Part shown: piece after piece, positions 48,950 to 61,287 of the stretch
Position numbering within the stretch: position 1 is the stretch's first letter
Layout: every line of letters begins with the position of its first letter
From: Myxococcales bacterium
GTDB taxonomy: Bacteria > Myxococcota_A > Polyangia > Polyangiales > Ga0077539
Length of the DNA: 63,147 bases
Assembly (NCBI GenBank): GCA_030652255.1
Contig: JAUSAZ010000166.1
Span: 1-63,147, forward strand
Direction of reading: 5' to 3'
The notes under the pieces: generated by a model
The model's database searches: none
What the model was told of the DNA's origin: nothing
The model's input: the letters and a program-made list of their open reading frames with translations, nothing else
Position numbers and translations under genes: made by a program

Positions 48950-49977
48950 ACGAGGCGATCTTCCCGCTGCTCGGCCCGGTGCTGGTCGTAGCGCTCACGC
49001 TTCCGGTCTCCGCGCTCGCCGCCAAGGTCATCCTGATCGCCCTGTCGCGCCTCGAGCCCCGCACCGGACTCCCGCCGCAATCGGTCCTGCGCTACGCGAT
49101 CATCGTGGCGTCGAGCGCGGTGCCGCTGGCGTGGTTCCTCTCTGCGGGCCTGCACCAGGCCGAGTCGGGCGAACGGCTCATCATCTGCGCCGCCCACGGT
49201 GCTCCGGGCGGGTTCAACCTCGAGGCGATCGGCTTCTCGATGGTGTTGTCCGCGCTCATCGTAGGCCTCGCCCTGCCGAGCCTGCTGCGCGAATGGGGTC
49301 CGGCGCGAGCCTCGGCGCCGAGCGCGGAGTCCTCGCTCCAACTCCAGCGCATCGACGGGTTGCTCGCCGACCGGCCGGCGCTCCATGCGCTCCGAGGCAT
49401 GGTGGCGGTGGACGACGCCTGCGCGACGCCGATCGCCACGGCGGGCGTCGTCGCCCCGCGCGTGCTCGTGCGCACACGCTTCGCGCGCACCTTGGACGAC
49501 GAGGCCCTCTGCGCCGCGCTGCACCACGAGCTCGAGCACATCCGCGGCCGCGATCCGCTGCGGTACTTCCTGGCCCGATGGGCGCTGGCCGTAAACCCGC
49601 TGGGGCGGCTGCTGCTCCGCGATGAGCTCGCTCGCTGGGTGCTGGCCCGCGAGCTCCACTGCGACCGCGCGGCGGTGGTGTGTGGCGCCTCGGCGCCCGC
49701 GCTCGCGCAGGCCCTCGTCTCGGCGGCGCGCCCGCCGGCCCGCGAGCCCCAGCCCGCCCTCGGCGCCGCCCCCGCGGAGACGATCAGGCTCCGCGTGGGG
49801 CTCCTCCTCGCCTACGCCGACCGACGCCCGCACCCCGCACGGCAACCCTGGTCGCTCCGACCCGCGATGGCCTTGCTGGGCGTCGTCCTCGCCCTGCCCC
49901 ACCACGTCGGCACCCTCCCCCTCGACACCATCCACCGGGCCTCCGAGCGCGCCGCCGCGCTGCTCGCCAGAAACTGA
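48946..49977 (+). CDS. M56-family (BlaR1-like) membrane metallopeptidase (pair 1)
   Basis: A 343-aa protein with several N-terminal transmembrane helices and the zinc-protease motif HELEH (194-198) in 'ALHHELEHIRGRDPLRY'; the downstream Glu is in 'LARELHCDRAAV' (typical E-x(3)-CD). It lacks the penicillin-binding sensor domain of BlaR1, so the signal must be sensed by the membrane part or a short periplasmic loop ('CAAHG' at ~81-85). Coupled to the repressor by overlap. Confidence 0.85.
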   Translation: MNEAIFPLLGPVLVVALTLPVSALAAKVILIALSRLEPRTGLPPQSVLRYAIIVASSAVPLAWFLSAGLHQAESGERLIICAAHGAPGGFNLEAIGFSMVLSALIVGLALPSLLREWGPARASAPSAESSLQLQRIDGLLADRPALHALRGMVAVDDACATPIATAGVVAPRVLVRTRFARTLDDEALCAALHHELEHIRGRDPLRYFLARWALAVNPLGRLLLRDELARWVLARELHCDRAAVVCGASAPALAQALVSAARPPAREPQPALGAAPAETIRLRVGLLLAYADRRPHPARQPWSLRPAMALLGVVLALPHHVGTLPLDTIHRASERAAALLARN

Positions 49978-50018
49978 ACGCCATGACCCAGGCCGACCCC
50001 ATCGACCGGTGCATTCAT

Positions 50019-50034
50019 CTACGATCGGCTCTAG
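50019..50034. promoter_or_regulatory. Candidate third BlaI-type site before the Czc operon
   Basis: CTACGATCGGCTCTAG shares CTACGATCG with the complement of the site at 48381-48399. It lies 48 bp before the TolC ATG at 50082. Confidence 0.4.
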
Positions 50035-50081
50035 TTGGTCCGTGGCCCACCGGGTCCCGGGAGCGCGGAACGGGTGGTGAC

Positions 50082-51476
50082 ATGAGAGCCATCCCCCGGC
50101 GCATAGGCCTGCTGGTGCTCGCGGCGTTGCAAGGGTGCGCCACCACCGCGCCCATCGAGCGGCCTGAGTCCATGGCGCCCCACCTGCGCGCCCTCGCAGC
50201 TGCTGGCGGAGGCAGCGGCTCACCGTCGCCCGCGCGCGCCGCGGCCCTGCCCGATCCGAGCGGGCCCGAGGAGGTCGAGCTCTCGTCCTTCCTCGCCTAC
50301 GCCGACGCCCGCGCGCCGGTGCTGCTCGTCGCCCGCAGCACCCGGTCGCGCGCCTCGGCTGCGCGTGCCGCCGCGGCGCCGTGGCTGCCCGCCAACCCCG
50401 AGGTCAGCCTCGCCGTCGGCCCCCGCCTCGGCATCGCCGGCACCGGGGTGGACGTCCAGGCCAGCGTCACCCAGCAGTTCTTCATCGCCGGCGAGCGGGG
50501 ACTGCGCCTCGCGGCCGCCGACCGACAGCGGGACCTCACCGACGCCGAGATCGAGCAGCTTCGCTGGGCCGTGCACTGCGACGTCCACGCGGCCTTCCAC
50601 CGGGCCCTGGTCCAGCGCGACCGCGCCCTCCTCGCCGCGCGCATCCTGGCCTTCCAGGAGGAGGTGCTGCGCATCGTCGAGCGCCAGATCCGCGCCGGGG
50701 AGACCGCCGGGCTCACGCAGCGCCTCACGCAAGCCGAGGTGGCGCAGGCCCGGCAGGTCACCGTCGCCGCGACGCAGTCCTACCTCAGCGCGCGCATCCA
50801 GCTGGCCCAGCTCTCGGGCTGGCCCGTCGCGCGACCGCCGATCCCGATCGGGGCGGTGGACACACCGCGGGAGCCGCCGGCCCTCGAGGCGCTCCTCGCG
50901 ACCGCCCGCCAGCAGCTGCCATCCCTCCGCACGCGAGACGCCGCCGTGCGCGAGGCCCGGGCGCGCGTCGCGGTGGCCGACCGCGAATCGTGGCCCCAGC
51001 CCACCGTGGGATTGCAGTACCAGCGAGAGGGCAACCCGACCTCCGAAGGGCCCTACCACACCGTGCTGGGCGTGCTGTCGGTGCCGATCCCGAGCTTCCA
51101 GCGCAACCAGGGAGAGCGGGCCCGATCGAGGGCCGACGTGAGGGTCGCGGAGGCCGAGGTGGCCGCCGCGCTCTCGCTCCTCGACGGCCAGGTGGCCCTC
51201 GCGCACAGCGAGGTCGCCTCCGCGGCGCGGCGACTCCACAGCTACGGCACCGAGGTGCTCCCCCGCTTCGAGGAGAACCTCGTCCTCCTGCGGCGCTCCT
51301 TCGAGCTCGGCGAAATCGACGTGCTCGCCCTGTCCATCGGGCGCGAGCGCTTCCTGCGGATCCAGAGCGACGCGCTCGACGCGCAGCTCGACTACTTCGT
51401 CGCCCTCGCCAACCTGGAGCGCACGGTCGGCGTCGACCTCTGGCGCGACGACCACAGCCCGGAGGCCTCCCCATGA
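50082..51476 (+). CDS. czcC: TolC-family outer-membrane factor, CzcC-like
   Basis: A 464-aa lipoprotein: signal 'RRIGLLVLAALQGCATT'. Two coiled-coil halves with 'ANPEVSLAVGPRLGIAGTGVDVQASVTQQF' (~85-115) and 'QPTVGLQYQREGNPTSEGPYHTVLGVLSVPIPSF' (~305-340) are typical CzcC strands. First gene of a three-gene efflux operon, overlapping the adaptor by 4 bp. The longer open frame upstream overlaps the M56 gene and looks non-coding. Confidence 0.85.
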   Translation: MRAIPRRIGLLVLAALQGCATTAPIERPESMAPHLRALAAAGGGSGSPSPARAAALPDPSGPEEVELSSFLAYADARAPVLLVARSTRSRASAARAAAAPWLPANPEVSLAVGPRLGIAGTGVDVQASVTQQFFIAGERGLRLAAADRQRDLTDAEIEQLRWAVHCDVHAAFHRALVQRDRALLAARILAFQEEVLRIVERQIRAGETAGLTQRLTQAEVAQARQVTVAATQSYLSARIQLAQLSGWPVARPPIPIGAVDTPREPPALEALLATARQQLPSLRTRDAAVREARARVAVADRESWPQPTVGLQYQREGNPTSEGPYHTVLGVLSVPIPSFQRNQGERARSRADVRVAEAEVAAALSLLDGQVALAHSEVASAARRLHSYGTEVLPRFEENLVLLRRSFELGEIDVLALSIGRERFLRIQSDALDAQLDYFVALANLERTVGVDLWRDDHSPEASP

Positions 51477-52609
51477 CTCGACTCGGATCGTGGTTGTTCT
51501 GCGCGATCTTCCCGACCCTCGCCGCCTGCCAGGGCGCTCAGGCGCCCGCGGCGGCGGCCGCTCCCGAGGAGGCCGAGACGCCCCGCGAGGTTCGGCTGAC
51601 CCCCGAGGCCATGCGGCTCGCGGGCATCCGCGCCGGGCGGGTCGAGCGGCGCGCGCTCGGCGGCGGCGTCGCAGTGCCCGCCGAGGTGCAGTTCGAGCCC
51701 AGCAGCACCGCGCAGGTCGGCCCGCTCGTCCCCGGGAGGATCACCCGGGTGGCCGTCCGTCTCGGCGACCGTGTGGTTCGCAACCAGCTCCTCGGGATCG
51801 TGGCGTCGAGCGATGTCTCCACCGCGCGCGCCCGGCTCGGGCAGGCGCGCGCCCGCCTCGCCGCCGCGGACGCCACGCTCCGCCGGCAGCGCCTCCTCTC
51901 CACCGAGGGCATCGGCGCGCAGCGCGCGGTCATCGAGGCGGAGGCGCAGGTCGGCGAGCTGCGCGCCGAGGTCGAGGGCACCCAGCGACAGCTCGCGGTC
52001 TTCGGGGCCGGGACCGCGGGCGAGCTGCAGCTGCGCTCGCCGATCGACGGCGTCGTGGTCGCCGTGCAGGCGACGCTCGGCGAGACCGCGAGCGCCGACC
52101 GCGCGGCCTTCGTCGTGACCGACCCGACCCGGGTGTGGGTGCGCGGCAACGTCCCGGAGCTCGAGATCGCGCGGGTCGCGGTCGGCAGCGCGGCGATCGT
52201 GCGCCTGCACGCCTTCCCAGACCTCTCGCTGCCCGGGACGATCGTCTACGTCGCGCCCGCCCTCGACGAGCAGAGCCGGTCGCTCCCGATCCGCGTCTCC
52301 CTCGCGACGCCCGACGCCCGCCTGCGGAGCGGCCTCTTCGGGAGCGTCGAGCTGGTGGGCGGCGCCGCGGACGAGCGCGTGCTGGTCGTGCCCATCGACG
52401 CGGTGGCGTCGGTCGCGGGGCAGACGACGGTGTTCGTTCCCGCTGCCGGGGCGAACACGTTCCGGCCGCAGGCGGTGGAGCTGGGCCGCCGCGCCGGGGG
52501 CTACTACGAGCTCCGCGGGGGCCTCGCGGAGGGCGCTGCGCTCGCCGTGAGCGGGGCGTTCACGCTCAAGAGCGCCCTCCAGAGCGGCGAGCTCGGCGAG
52601 GCCGACTGA
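51473..52609 (+). CDS. czcB: Periplasmic adaptor, CzcB-like lipoprotein
   Basis: A 378-aa membrane-fusion protein with lipobox 'FPTLAACQG'. Lipoyl half 'VGPLVPGRITRVAVRLGDRV', a hairpin rich in Ala/Arg, second lipoyl half 'LRSPIDGVVVAVQATLGE', beta-barrel 'VWVRGNVPELEIARV', and C-terminal 'PIDAVASVAGQTTVFV'. ATG 51473 overlaps the czcC stop, and the RND gene starts 1 bp after its stop. Links the inner-membrane pump to the outer-membrane factor. Confidence 0.9.
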   Translation: MTRLGSWLFCAIFPTLAACQGAQAPAAAAAPEEAETPREVRLTPEAMRLAGIRAGRVERRALGGGVAVPAEVQFEPSSTAQVGPLVPGRITRVAVRLGDRVVRNQLLGIVASSDVSTARARLGQARARLAAADATLRRQRLLSTEGIGAQRAVIEAEAQVGELRAEVEGTQRQLAVFGAGTAGELQLRSPIDGVVVAVQATLGETASADRAAFVVTDPTRVWVRGNVPELEIARVAVGSAAIVRLHAFPDLSLPGTIVYVAPALDEQSRSLPIRVSLATPDARLRSGLFGSVELVGGAADERVLVVPIDAVASVAGQTTVFVPAAGANTFRPQAVELGRRAGGYYELRGGLAEGAALAVSGAFTLKSALQSGELGEAD

Positions 52610-52610
52610 G

Positions 52611-55769
<3,159 letters not shown>

Positions 55770-55786
55770 GCGCCGTAGCACCCGAC

Positions 55787-57157
55787 GTGAACGCCCCTTG
55801 CCCCGACCGAACCCGACGCGCCGCCACGATCGTGGTCGCCATGCTCCTGGCCGCAGCGGACGCGCGCGCCAACGGCCGCTTCCCCACGGCGCAGGACGTC
55901 GTCGTCGGCCCGGGCCCGCGGAGCGACGTGATCGTCCTGCGGACCACCTTCGGGCTCGTGGTGAGTCGTGACGCGGGGGCGACCTTCCATTGGATGTGCG
56001 AGGCGCAGATCTACCGGCCGCTGTTCCTCACGGGCGAGGTCGATCCCTCCGTCGCGGTCGCGGCCGATGGGAGCATCGTGTTCGGCTTCCCGCAAGGCAT
56101 CCACCTCTCCCCGGACGGCTGCCAGATCGCGCGCGACCCGGCGGCGATGAACCACCACATCGCCGACCTCACGACGGACCCGACGGGCGCGCGCCTCTTC
56201 GCCATCGAGTCCGATCCAGGGATGAGCAACCACATCCTCCGGGCGGACGCACGCAGCCTCCGCTTCGAGCGCCTCGGCGCCGGGGTCTCGGGGGTCATGT
56301 TCACCAACCTGGACGTGGCCGCGAGCCGGCCGGGGCGGCTCTACGCCAGCGGTTTCAGCGCAGACACCCGGTCCCCGCGCCTCTTCCGCAGCGACGACGA
56401 CGGCGTCACGCTCGTCCCCCTCGCGCCCGATCTCGGACCGGCCGACGACGCGTGGTTGAGCGGGGTCGATCCGACGGACCCCGACGTGCTCTACGTGCGC
56501 TCGTACATGGGCGGGGGCACGGCCCTCCTCCGCAGCGACGACGGCGGACAGCGCTTCACCCGCGTGGCCTCGACGCGGGGGTCGATGCTGGGCTTCGCCC
56601 TGAGCGACGACGGCCGCACGGTCTGGATCGGAAGCGCCGAGGACGGACTCCTCCGCTCGGACGACCGCGGGCGGTCCTTCGCCCCGGTGAACAGCCTCCC
56701 GACGCTCTGCCTCCGGCAGCACGCCGGGGTGCTCTGGGCCTGCTCGGACTGGACGCGGCGACCCTTCGCGCTCGGGCGTTCACGCGACGGCGGGCGAAGC
56801 TTCGAGCCCGTCGTGCGCTGGGGGGACGTGGCGGGTCCCTTCACATGCGACCCCGGGCTGATGGGCCCCGTCGTGTGCGGCTGGCAGTGGCCCAGCGTGC
56901 AGGACCAGCTGCAGCGCGTGGCGGACGCTGGCGGCGTCGTGAAGGAGCCGCCGCCGGTCGCGTTCGATGCCGGTGCGCGCGCAGGGGATGCTCGCATGCC
57001 GCCGGGCGCTGGCGGCTGCGCCATCGGAGCTGCCCGGCCGGGGTCCGCCGCGATCGGGTGGTGCGTCACCGGCCTGCTGTTGCTCTGCTCCCGGCGTCGT
57101 GCTCGGGCTCACAGCGCGCGCCCCCGAACCTCTCCCCGAAGCCTCCAACCCTTTTGA
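55787..57157 (+). CDS. Secreted BNR-like beta-propeller (copy 2)
   Basis: A 456-aa protein from GTG 55787. Signal 'IVVAMLLAAADARA', then 'NGRFPTAQDVVVGPGPRSDVIVLRTTFGLVVSRDAG', nearly the same opening as the copies at 44219 and 59826. Repeats 'LFRSDDDG', 'LLRSDDGG', 'RSMLGFALSDDGRTVWIG'. The tail is 'GGCAIGAARPG', a hydrophobic helix and an Arg cluster, so the second Cys of the anchor motif is missing. It follows czcA after 17 bp and probably belongs to that transcript. Confidence 0.8.
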   Translation: MNAPCPDRTRRAATIVVAMLLAAADARANGRFPTAQDVVVGPGPRSDVIVLRTTFGLVVSRDAGATFHWMCEAQIYRPLFLTGEVDPSVAVAADGSIVFGFPQGIHLSPDGCQIARDPAAMNHHIADLTTDPTGARLFAIESDPGMSNHILRADARSLRFERLGAGVSGVMFTNLDVAASRPGRLYASGFSADTRSPRLFRSDDDGVTLVPLAPDLGPADDAWLSGVDPTDPDVLYVRSYMGGGTALLRSDDGGQRFTRVASTRGSMLGFALSDDGRTVWIGSAEDGLLRSDDRGRSFAPVNSLPTLCLRQHAGVLWACSDWTRRPFALGRSRDGGRSFEPVVRWGDVAGPFTCDPGLMGPVVCGWQWPSVQDQLQRVADAGGVVKEPPPVAFDAGARAGDARMPPGAGGCAIGAARPGSAAIGWCVTGLLLLCSRRRARAHSARPRTSPRSLQPF

Positions 57158-57168
57158 GGATCAGGCCG

Positions 57169-57813
57169 ATGATTCAACCCCGTATGGCCGTCGCCACCCT
57201 CGCAGCCCTGTCCCTCCCGCTGGTGTTCGCGGTCGCGTGCGACGACCACACCGTGACCAGCGCGGCCTGCAGCGACCGGAGCGTGATCAGCCTCCCGGCC
57301 TGCCCGACCGAGGACGGCTTCAGCGACGAGACCTGCCAGAGCTTCGATGACCGCACCGCGAATGGGCAGTCGATGGCCAACGACGCGCGCTCCCCCGCCA
57401 TCGCCGCACCGACGGAGGGCCAGGCCCTCCCGGGAGGCACACCCTTCACCTTCCAATGGATGGCTCCCACCTCCCTGCGCCGGCGCATGCCCGTGACCCG
57501 CGCACTGACGCTCGCGGACGAGTGGCATCGCTGGACGACCCTCATCCCCGAGGCCCAGGCCCACTGTCCCCCGTTCAGCGGGCGCGGCTACGACCTCATC
57601 TTCCGCAGCGGCGATCAGGTCGTGTTCCGCCGCCAGCAATCGGGCACGGCCTGGACGCCCGACGCCGCCGCATGGGCACGACTGCGCACGGCGGCTGCGG
57701 GGGGCGCCCTCGCCCTCACCATCCAGACGGCTACCTTCAGCGCGAACCTGATCCCGAGCGGCAGCGGGCCCTTCGTGCAAAGCGCGCCGCGCCGCTTCAC
57801 CATCGCCCCGTAA
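57169..57813 (+). CDS. Hypothetical lipoprotein
   Basis: A 214-aa protein with signal 'LAALSLPLVFAVACDDH' (lipobox) and a Cys-containing N-terminal part (four more Cys at ~34-56, possibly two disulfides). The C-terminal ~130 residues are beta-rich with an 'FTFQW' strand typical of Ig/FN3-like folds and end 'FVQSAPRRFTIAP'. GAGGA precedes ATG 57169. Between two propeller genes, likely co-transcribed. No family recognised. Confidence 0.6.
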   Translation: MIQPRMAVATLAALSLPLVFAVACDDHTVTSAACSDRSVISLPACPTEDGFSDETCQSFDDRTANGQSMANDARSPAIAAPTEGQALPGGTPFTFQWMAPTSLRRRMPVTRALTLADEWHRWTTLIPEAQAHCPPFSGRGYDLIFRSGDQVVFRRQQSGTAWTPDAAAWARLRTAAAGGALALTIQTATFSANLIPSGSGPFVQSAPRRFTIAP

Positions 57814-57826
57814 GATCGGACACAGG

Positions 57827-59089
57827 ATGCAGCCGCTGGCACCGACCCCCTGGCGCGCACGAAGAGCGCCCCTCGTCGCCTCGCTCCTCATCGTCATGGG
57901 CCTCGCCGGCTGCGGGGAGGAGCGCGTCGTCTACGACCGCCCGGACGCCGCCGCCTGGGGTCCCCGCTGCGAGCGCGCGAGCCTCCCCGATGGCGGCATC
58001 GGCAACGTCGCGTACGTCTCCAACAGCCTCATGAACTCCGTCTCGGTGCTCGACCTCGCCGCGGGGCAGACCTTCGCGACGCGACCCGTGGCCGTGGGTC
58101 CGCTCGCCGAGAACGGCCCGCACCACCTCGCCCTCGACGTCGCCGCGGGGGTGTTCTACTCGCCGCTCTCGTTCCCGGCGCCCGCGATTCCCGCGGGGCC
58201 TCACGCCGAGCACGGCTCCGCCGCGACGCCCGGGGTCTTCGTCAAGCGCTCGCTCTGCGACTTCCGCCTGCTGGGCCAGACGGACCTCGACCCCAACCCC
58301 GGCGACCTCGTCCTCTCGCCCGACGGTCGCACCGCGTACGTCTCGCACTTCGACCTGCGCCGCGCCCTCGCCAACACCGGCAGCCCCGACGCGCAGCGCT
58401 CCAACCTGCTGATCATCGACACGGCCACGATGACCCGTACGGCCACGGTGCCGGTGTGCGTGGCCGCGCACGGCATGACGGTCTCGCCCGACGGTCGAAC
58501 GGTCTTCATGGCCTGCTACGGCGACGACGCCCTCGGGGTGGTCTCGCTCGACGGTCCGCGGCCGTCGGTGCGCCTCGTCCACATCGGCCAGGCCCCGACG
58601 AGCGCGGTCAACCCGACGCACGGCCCCTACGCCCTGGGCCTCTCGCCCGATGGCACCACGGTGTGGGTCGGCTGCACCGTGTCGGGCGTGCTCATCGCCT
58701 ACGACGTCGCCGCGGGGCGCTTTGACGAGGCCCGCCTCACCCGGCGCCTCGGCGGCAAGGCCTACTTCCCGGGATTCAGCCCCGACGGCGCCACCATGCT
58801 CGTGCCCACGCAGGGCCGCGACTCCGTGGCGCGGATCACCACGCGCGCGCCCCTCACGGTGCTCCAGCAGGTGTCCTTCGAGGCCGAGCAGTGCGTCCTG
58901 CCCCACCAGGTCGCGCTCGGCCCCGACGGGCTCTACTACCTCGTCTGCGAGGGCCGCCATGGTACCGATCCCGCCCTCAACCAGCCGGGCACCGTGCTCG
59001 CGCTCAACCCCGATGACCTCTCGGTGGTGCGCCGCTTCACCGTCGGGGTTTTCCCCGACGCGATCGTCTTCGCGAGGCCCCGGCCGTGA
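57827..59089 (+). CDS. YVTN-type beta-propeller lipoprotein
   Basis: A 420-aa protein with lipobox 'VMGLAGCGEE'. Repeats 'VAYVSNSLMNSVSVLDLAAG', 'LVLSPDGRTAYVSH', 'MTVSPDGRTVFMACYGDDALGVVSL' and 'LGLSPDGTTVWVGCT' are YVTN/lactonase-type blades. A His-containing stretch ('PHHLALD...PHAEHGS') sits near residue ~95-130. Its stop overlaps a di-haem cytochrome gene. Together they resemble surface redox or sensor modules; function not known. Confidence 0.7.
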   Translation: MQPLAPTPWRARRAPLVASLLIVMGLAGCGEERVVYDRPDAAAWGPRCERASLPDGGIGNVAYVSNSLMNSVSVLDLAAGQTFATRPVAVGPLAENGPHHLALDVAAGVFYSPLSFPAPAIPAGPHAEHGSAATPGVFVKRSLCDFRLLGQTDLDPNPGDLVLSPDGRTAYVSHFDLRRALANTGSPDAQRSNLLIIDTATMTRTATVPVCVAAHGMTVSPDGRTVFMACYGDDALGVVSLDGPRPSVRLVHIGQAPTSAVNPTHGPYALGLSPDGTTVWVGCTVSGVLIAYDVAAGRFDEARLTRRLGGKAYFPGFSPDGATMLVPTQGRDSVARITTRAPLTVLQQVSFEAEQCVLPHQVALGPDGLYYLVCEGRHGTDPALNQPGTVLALNPDDLSVVRRFTVGVFPDAIVFARPRP

Positions 59090-59829
59090 GGCGCGCCGCT
59101 CCGATCGCGATCGCCCTGCTCCTGGTCGCGTGCGCCGACACCGAGCGCCGCGAACCGCTCGCCGCGCGCGGCGCCGAGATCGCCGGTGAGCCCGCGTCGA
59201 GCCGCTCGCGGTACAACGTCTTCGCCTGCACGACCTGCCACGCCGCGCGGCCCGCCGACGTCGGTGACCGCCTCCTGCCGGGCGCCACGCTGGAGGGCGC
59301 AGCGCGGCGGCCGACCTTCTGGGGCGGCGACGTGGTGCACCTACGCGAGGCGGTCGAGCGGTGCTGGGTGTTCTTCATGCGCGGGACGGCGACGGACCTC
59401 GACGGGCCCACGGGCGAGGCGCTCTCCGCATGGCTCGACTCCCTCGCCCCGGAGGGCTCCACGGCCGGCACGCAGGCGTGGAGCCACACCTGGCCGCGCA
59501 CCGTCCGCTCGCTCGGCGACGGCGACGCGGCCCTCGCGCGACCCATCTGGAACCGCGCCTGCGCGAATTGCCACGGCGCCATCGGGACGGGCGCCGGAAG
59601 GCTCGGGCCGCTCGTGTCGATCGTTCCCCGGGACACAGAGCGCGAGCACTGCGCGACCGTATTCCCGCCGACCTACCCCGACGCGACGACGTACATGCGC
59701 ACGGTGGTCGTGGAGAAGATCCGCCACGGGAGCTTCCTCGGCTACGCCGGCAGCATGCCGCCGTTCTCCAACGAGGTGCTCTCCAACGACGACGTGCGTC
59801 ACCTCACCGCGCTCTTCAGGTGCCCGTGA
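59086..59829 (+). CDS. Di-haem cytochrome c lipoprotein
   Basis: A 247-aa protein: 'IALLLVACADT' signal and lipobox, then two haem sites, CTTCH (~48-52) and CANCH (~162-166), each in a small helical domain; 'GSMPPFSNEVLSNDDVRHLTALF' at the end is the usual cytochrome c C-terminal helix with a Met ligand. GTG start overlaps the propeller gene and its stop overlaps the next propeller gene, so three genes are translationally linked. Likely a periplasmic electron carrier. Confidence 0.8.
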   Translation: MRRAAPIAIALLLVACADTERREPLAARGAEIAGEPASSRSRYNVFACTTCHAARPADVGDRLLPGATLEGAARRPTFWGGDVVHLREAVERCWVFFMRGTATDLDGPTGEALSAWLDSLAPEGSTAGTQAWSHTWPRTVRSLGDGDAALARPIWNRACANCHGAIGTGAGRLGPLVSIVPRDTEREHCATVFPPTYPDATTYMRTVVVEKIRHGSFLGYAGSMPPFSNEVLSNDDVRHLTALFRCP

Positions 59830-61247
59830 TCCCTCCCCCTCGCGCGCGCCGCGCCAGCCCCCTCTGCGCCGCGCTCTTCGCGGGCGCCGTCGTCGCCCTC
59901 GCCCCGGCCGCGTCCAGCGCCAACGGGCGCTTCCCCGCCGCGCAGCAGGTGGTGCTCGGGCCGGGCACGCGCTCGGACGTCATCGCGCTGCGCGTCACCT
60001 TCGGCCTGCTGGTGAGCCGCGACGCGGGGCGCACCTTCCGCTGGTACTGCGAAGACCTCATCTACTTTCCGTTCGTCCCGGGCCTGGGCTTCGACCCGCC
60101 GGTGGAGGTCACGGCCCTCGGCGACATCACCGTGGGCTTCGAGGATGGCGCGCACGCCCTCACCGACGGCTGCGACGTCCGCGACCTTGCCAGCGTCACG
60201 CACCGCGAGATCACCGACCTCGCCGCGACCCCCGACGGCGCCACGCTCTACGCGACGGACAGCACCACGGGGTCGCGGAGCTACGTCCTTCGCGCGGACA
60301 CCTCGCTGGCGTTTCGACGCATGGGTGACGGGGTCGACCGGCTGCGCTTCCTCACCGTCGAGGTCGCGGCGTCGCGCCCCGAACGTGTCTACGCCAGCGG
60401 CTTCGACGACACGCCCTCGCGCACCCCGCGGGTGCTCCGCAGCGACGACGGCGGCGCGACCCTCCGCGAGCTCAGCACCCCCGCGGGCTTCGGCGAGCAG
60501 GCGTACGTCTCCGGCGTGAGTCCCGCCGACCCTGACGTGCTCTACGTTCGGGTGGTCGAGGGCTTCGGGTCGGCCCTGCTGCGGAGCGGCGACGGCGGGG
60601 CGCACTTCGAGGTCGTCGCCCGCACCCGCGACGCCATGCTCGGCTTCGCGATCTCCGATGACGGCCGCACCGTGTGGTACGGCAGTCCCGACGAGGGCTT
60701 GTTCCGCGCCACCGATGGGGGTCAGCGCTTTACCCGGGTCGGTATGCTCCCGACGCACGGGCTGCGCTTCCACGGGGGCGCGCTCTGGCTGGTCACCGAC
60801 TGGGTGCGCCAGCCCTGGGCGCTCGGTCGTTCGATGGACGCGGGCGAACACTTCGAGGCGGTGCTCCGCTTCGAGGACGTCCTCGGCCCGCCGATGTGTG
60901 CGAGGCCCTCCGAGGGGACGGTCATCTGTCAGGAGCGCTGGCCGACGCTCCTGCGGGACCTCGAGGCGCCCGAGCCGCGCATGGACGCCGGCGCCCCGCC
61001 CACCGACGCCACCGGCCTGGACGCGCCCCCGTCGGACGGTCCGCGTGCCGACGTCGGAGCGCCCGCCGCGGACACCGCGACGCCCGCGACGAACGATGGC
61101 GCCGTCACCGCGCGACCGCCCGCGGGCACCGACTGCGGGTGCCACACAGGGCCTGCGCCGGTGCGCATCGGCGGATGGCTGGCCCTGGCGCTGGCCGCGC
61201 TCGGCCGACGCCGACGACGGGGCCTCGCGAGGGAGATGCCTCGCTAA
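59826..61247 (+). CDS. Secreted BNR-like beta-propeller with MYXO-CTERM-like tail (copy 3)
   Basis: A 473-aa protein from GTG 59826. Signal, then 'ANGRFPAAQQVVLGPGTRSDVIALRVTFGLLVSRDAG' and repeats 'VLRSDDGG', 'LLRSGDGG', 'DAMLGFAISDDGRTVWYGS'. The Asp/Ala/Pro linker ends 'TDCGCHTGPAPVRIGG', then a hydrophobic helix and 'GRRRRRG': a full Cys-x-Cys anchor motif as in copy 1. Last gene of the propeller-cytochrome set; a repressor operator follows. Confidence 0.8.
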   Translation: MIPPPRARRASPLCAALFAGAVVALAPAASSANGRFPAAQQVVLGPGTRSDVIALRVTFGLLVSRDAGRTFRWYCEDLIYFPFVPGLGFDPPVEVTALGDITVGFEDGAHALTDGCDVRDLASVTHREITDLAATPDGATLYATDSTTGSRSYVLRADTSLAFRRMGDGVDRLRFLTVEVAASRPERVYASGFDDTPSRTPRVLRSDDGGATLRELSTPAGFGEQAYVSGVSPADPDVLYVRVVEGFGSALLRSGDGGAHFEVVARTRDAMLGFAISDDGRTVWYGSPDEGLFRATDGGQRFTRVGMLPTHGLRFHGGALWLVTDWVRQPWALGRSMDAGEHFEAVLRFEDVLGPPMCARPSEGTVICQERWPTLLRDLEAPEPRMDAGAPPTDATGLDAPPSDGPRADVGAPAADTATPATNDGAVTARPPAGTDCGCHTGPAPVRIGGWLALALAALGRRRRRGLAREMPR

Positions 61248-61268
61248 AACCGATTGACGCCCGGTTTT
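61246..61268. promoter_or_regulatory. BlaI-type operator and promoter of pair 2
   Basis: AAAACCG-N9-CGGTTTT, a perfect 7-bp dyad, lies 19 bp before the BlaI ATG at 61288. TTGACG (61254-61259) inside it and TACGGT (61276-61281) 16 bp later could be -35/-10 elements, so binding would block transcription. The same dyad recurs at 62721. Confidence 0.75.
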
Positions 61269-61287
61269 ATGAGGGTACGGTCCCGCC

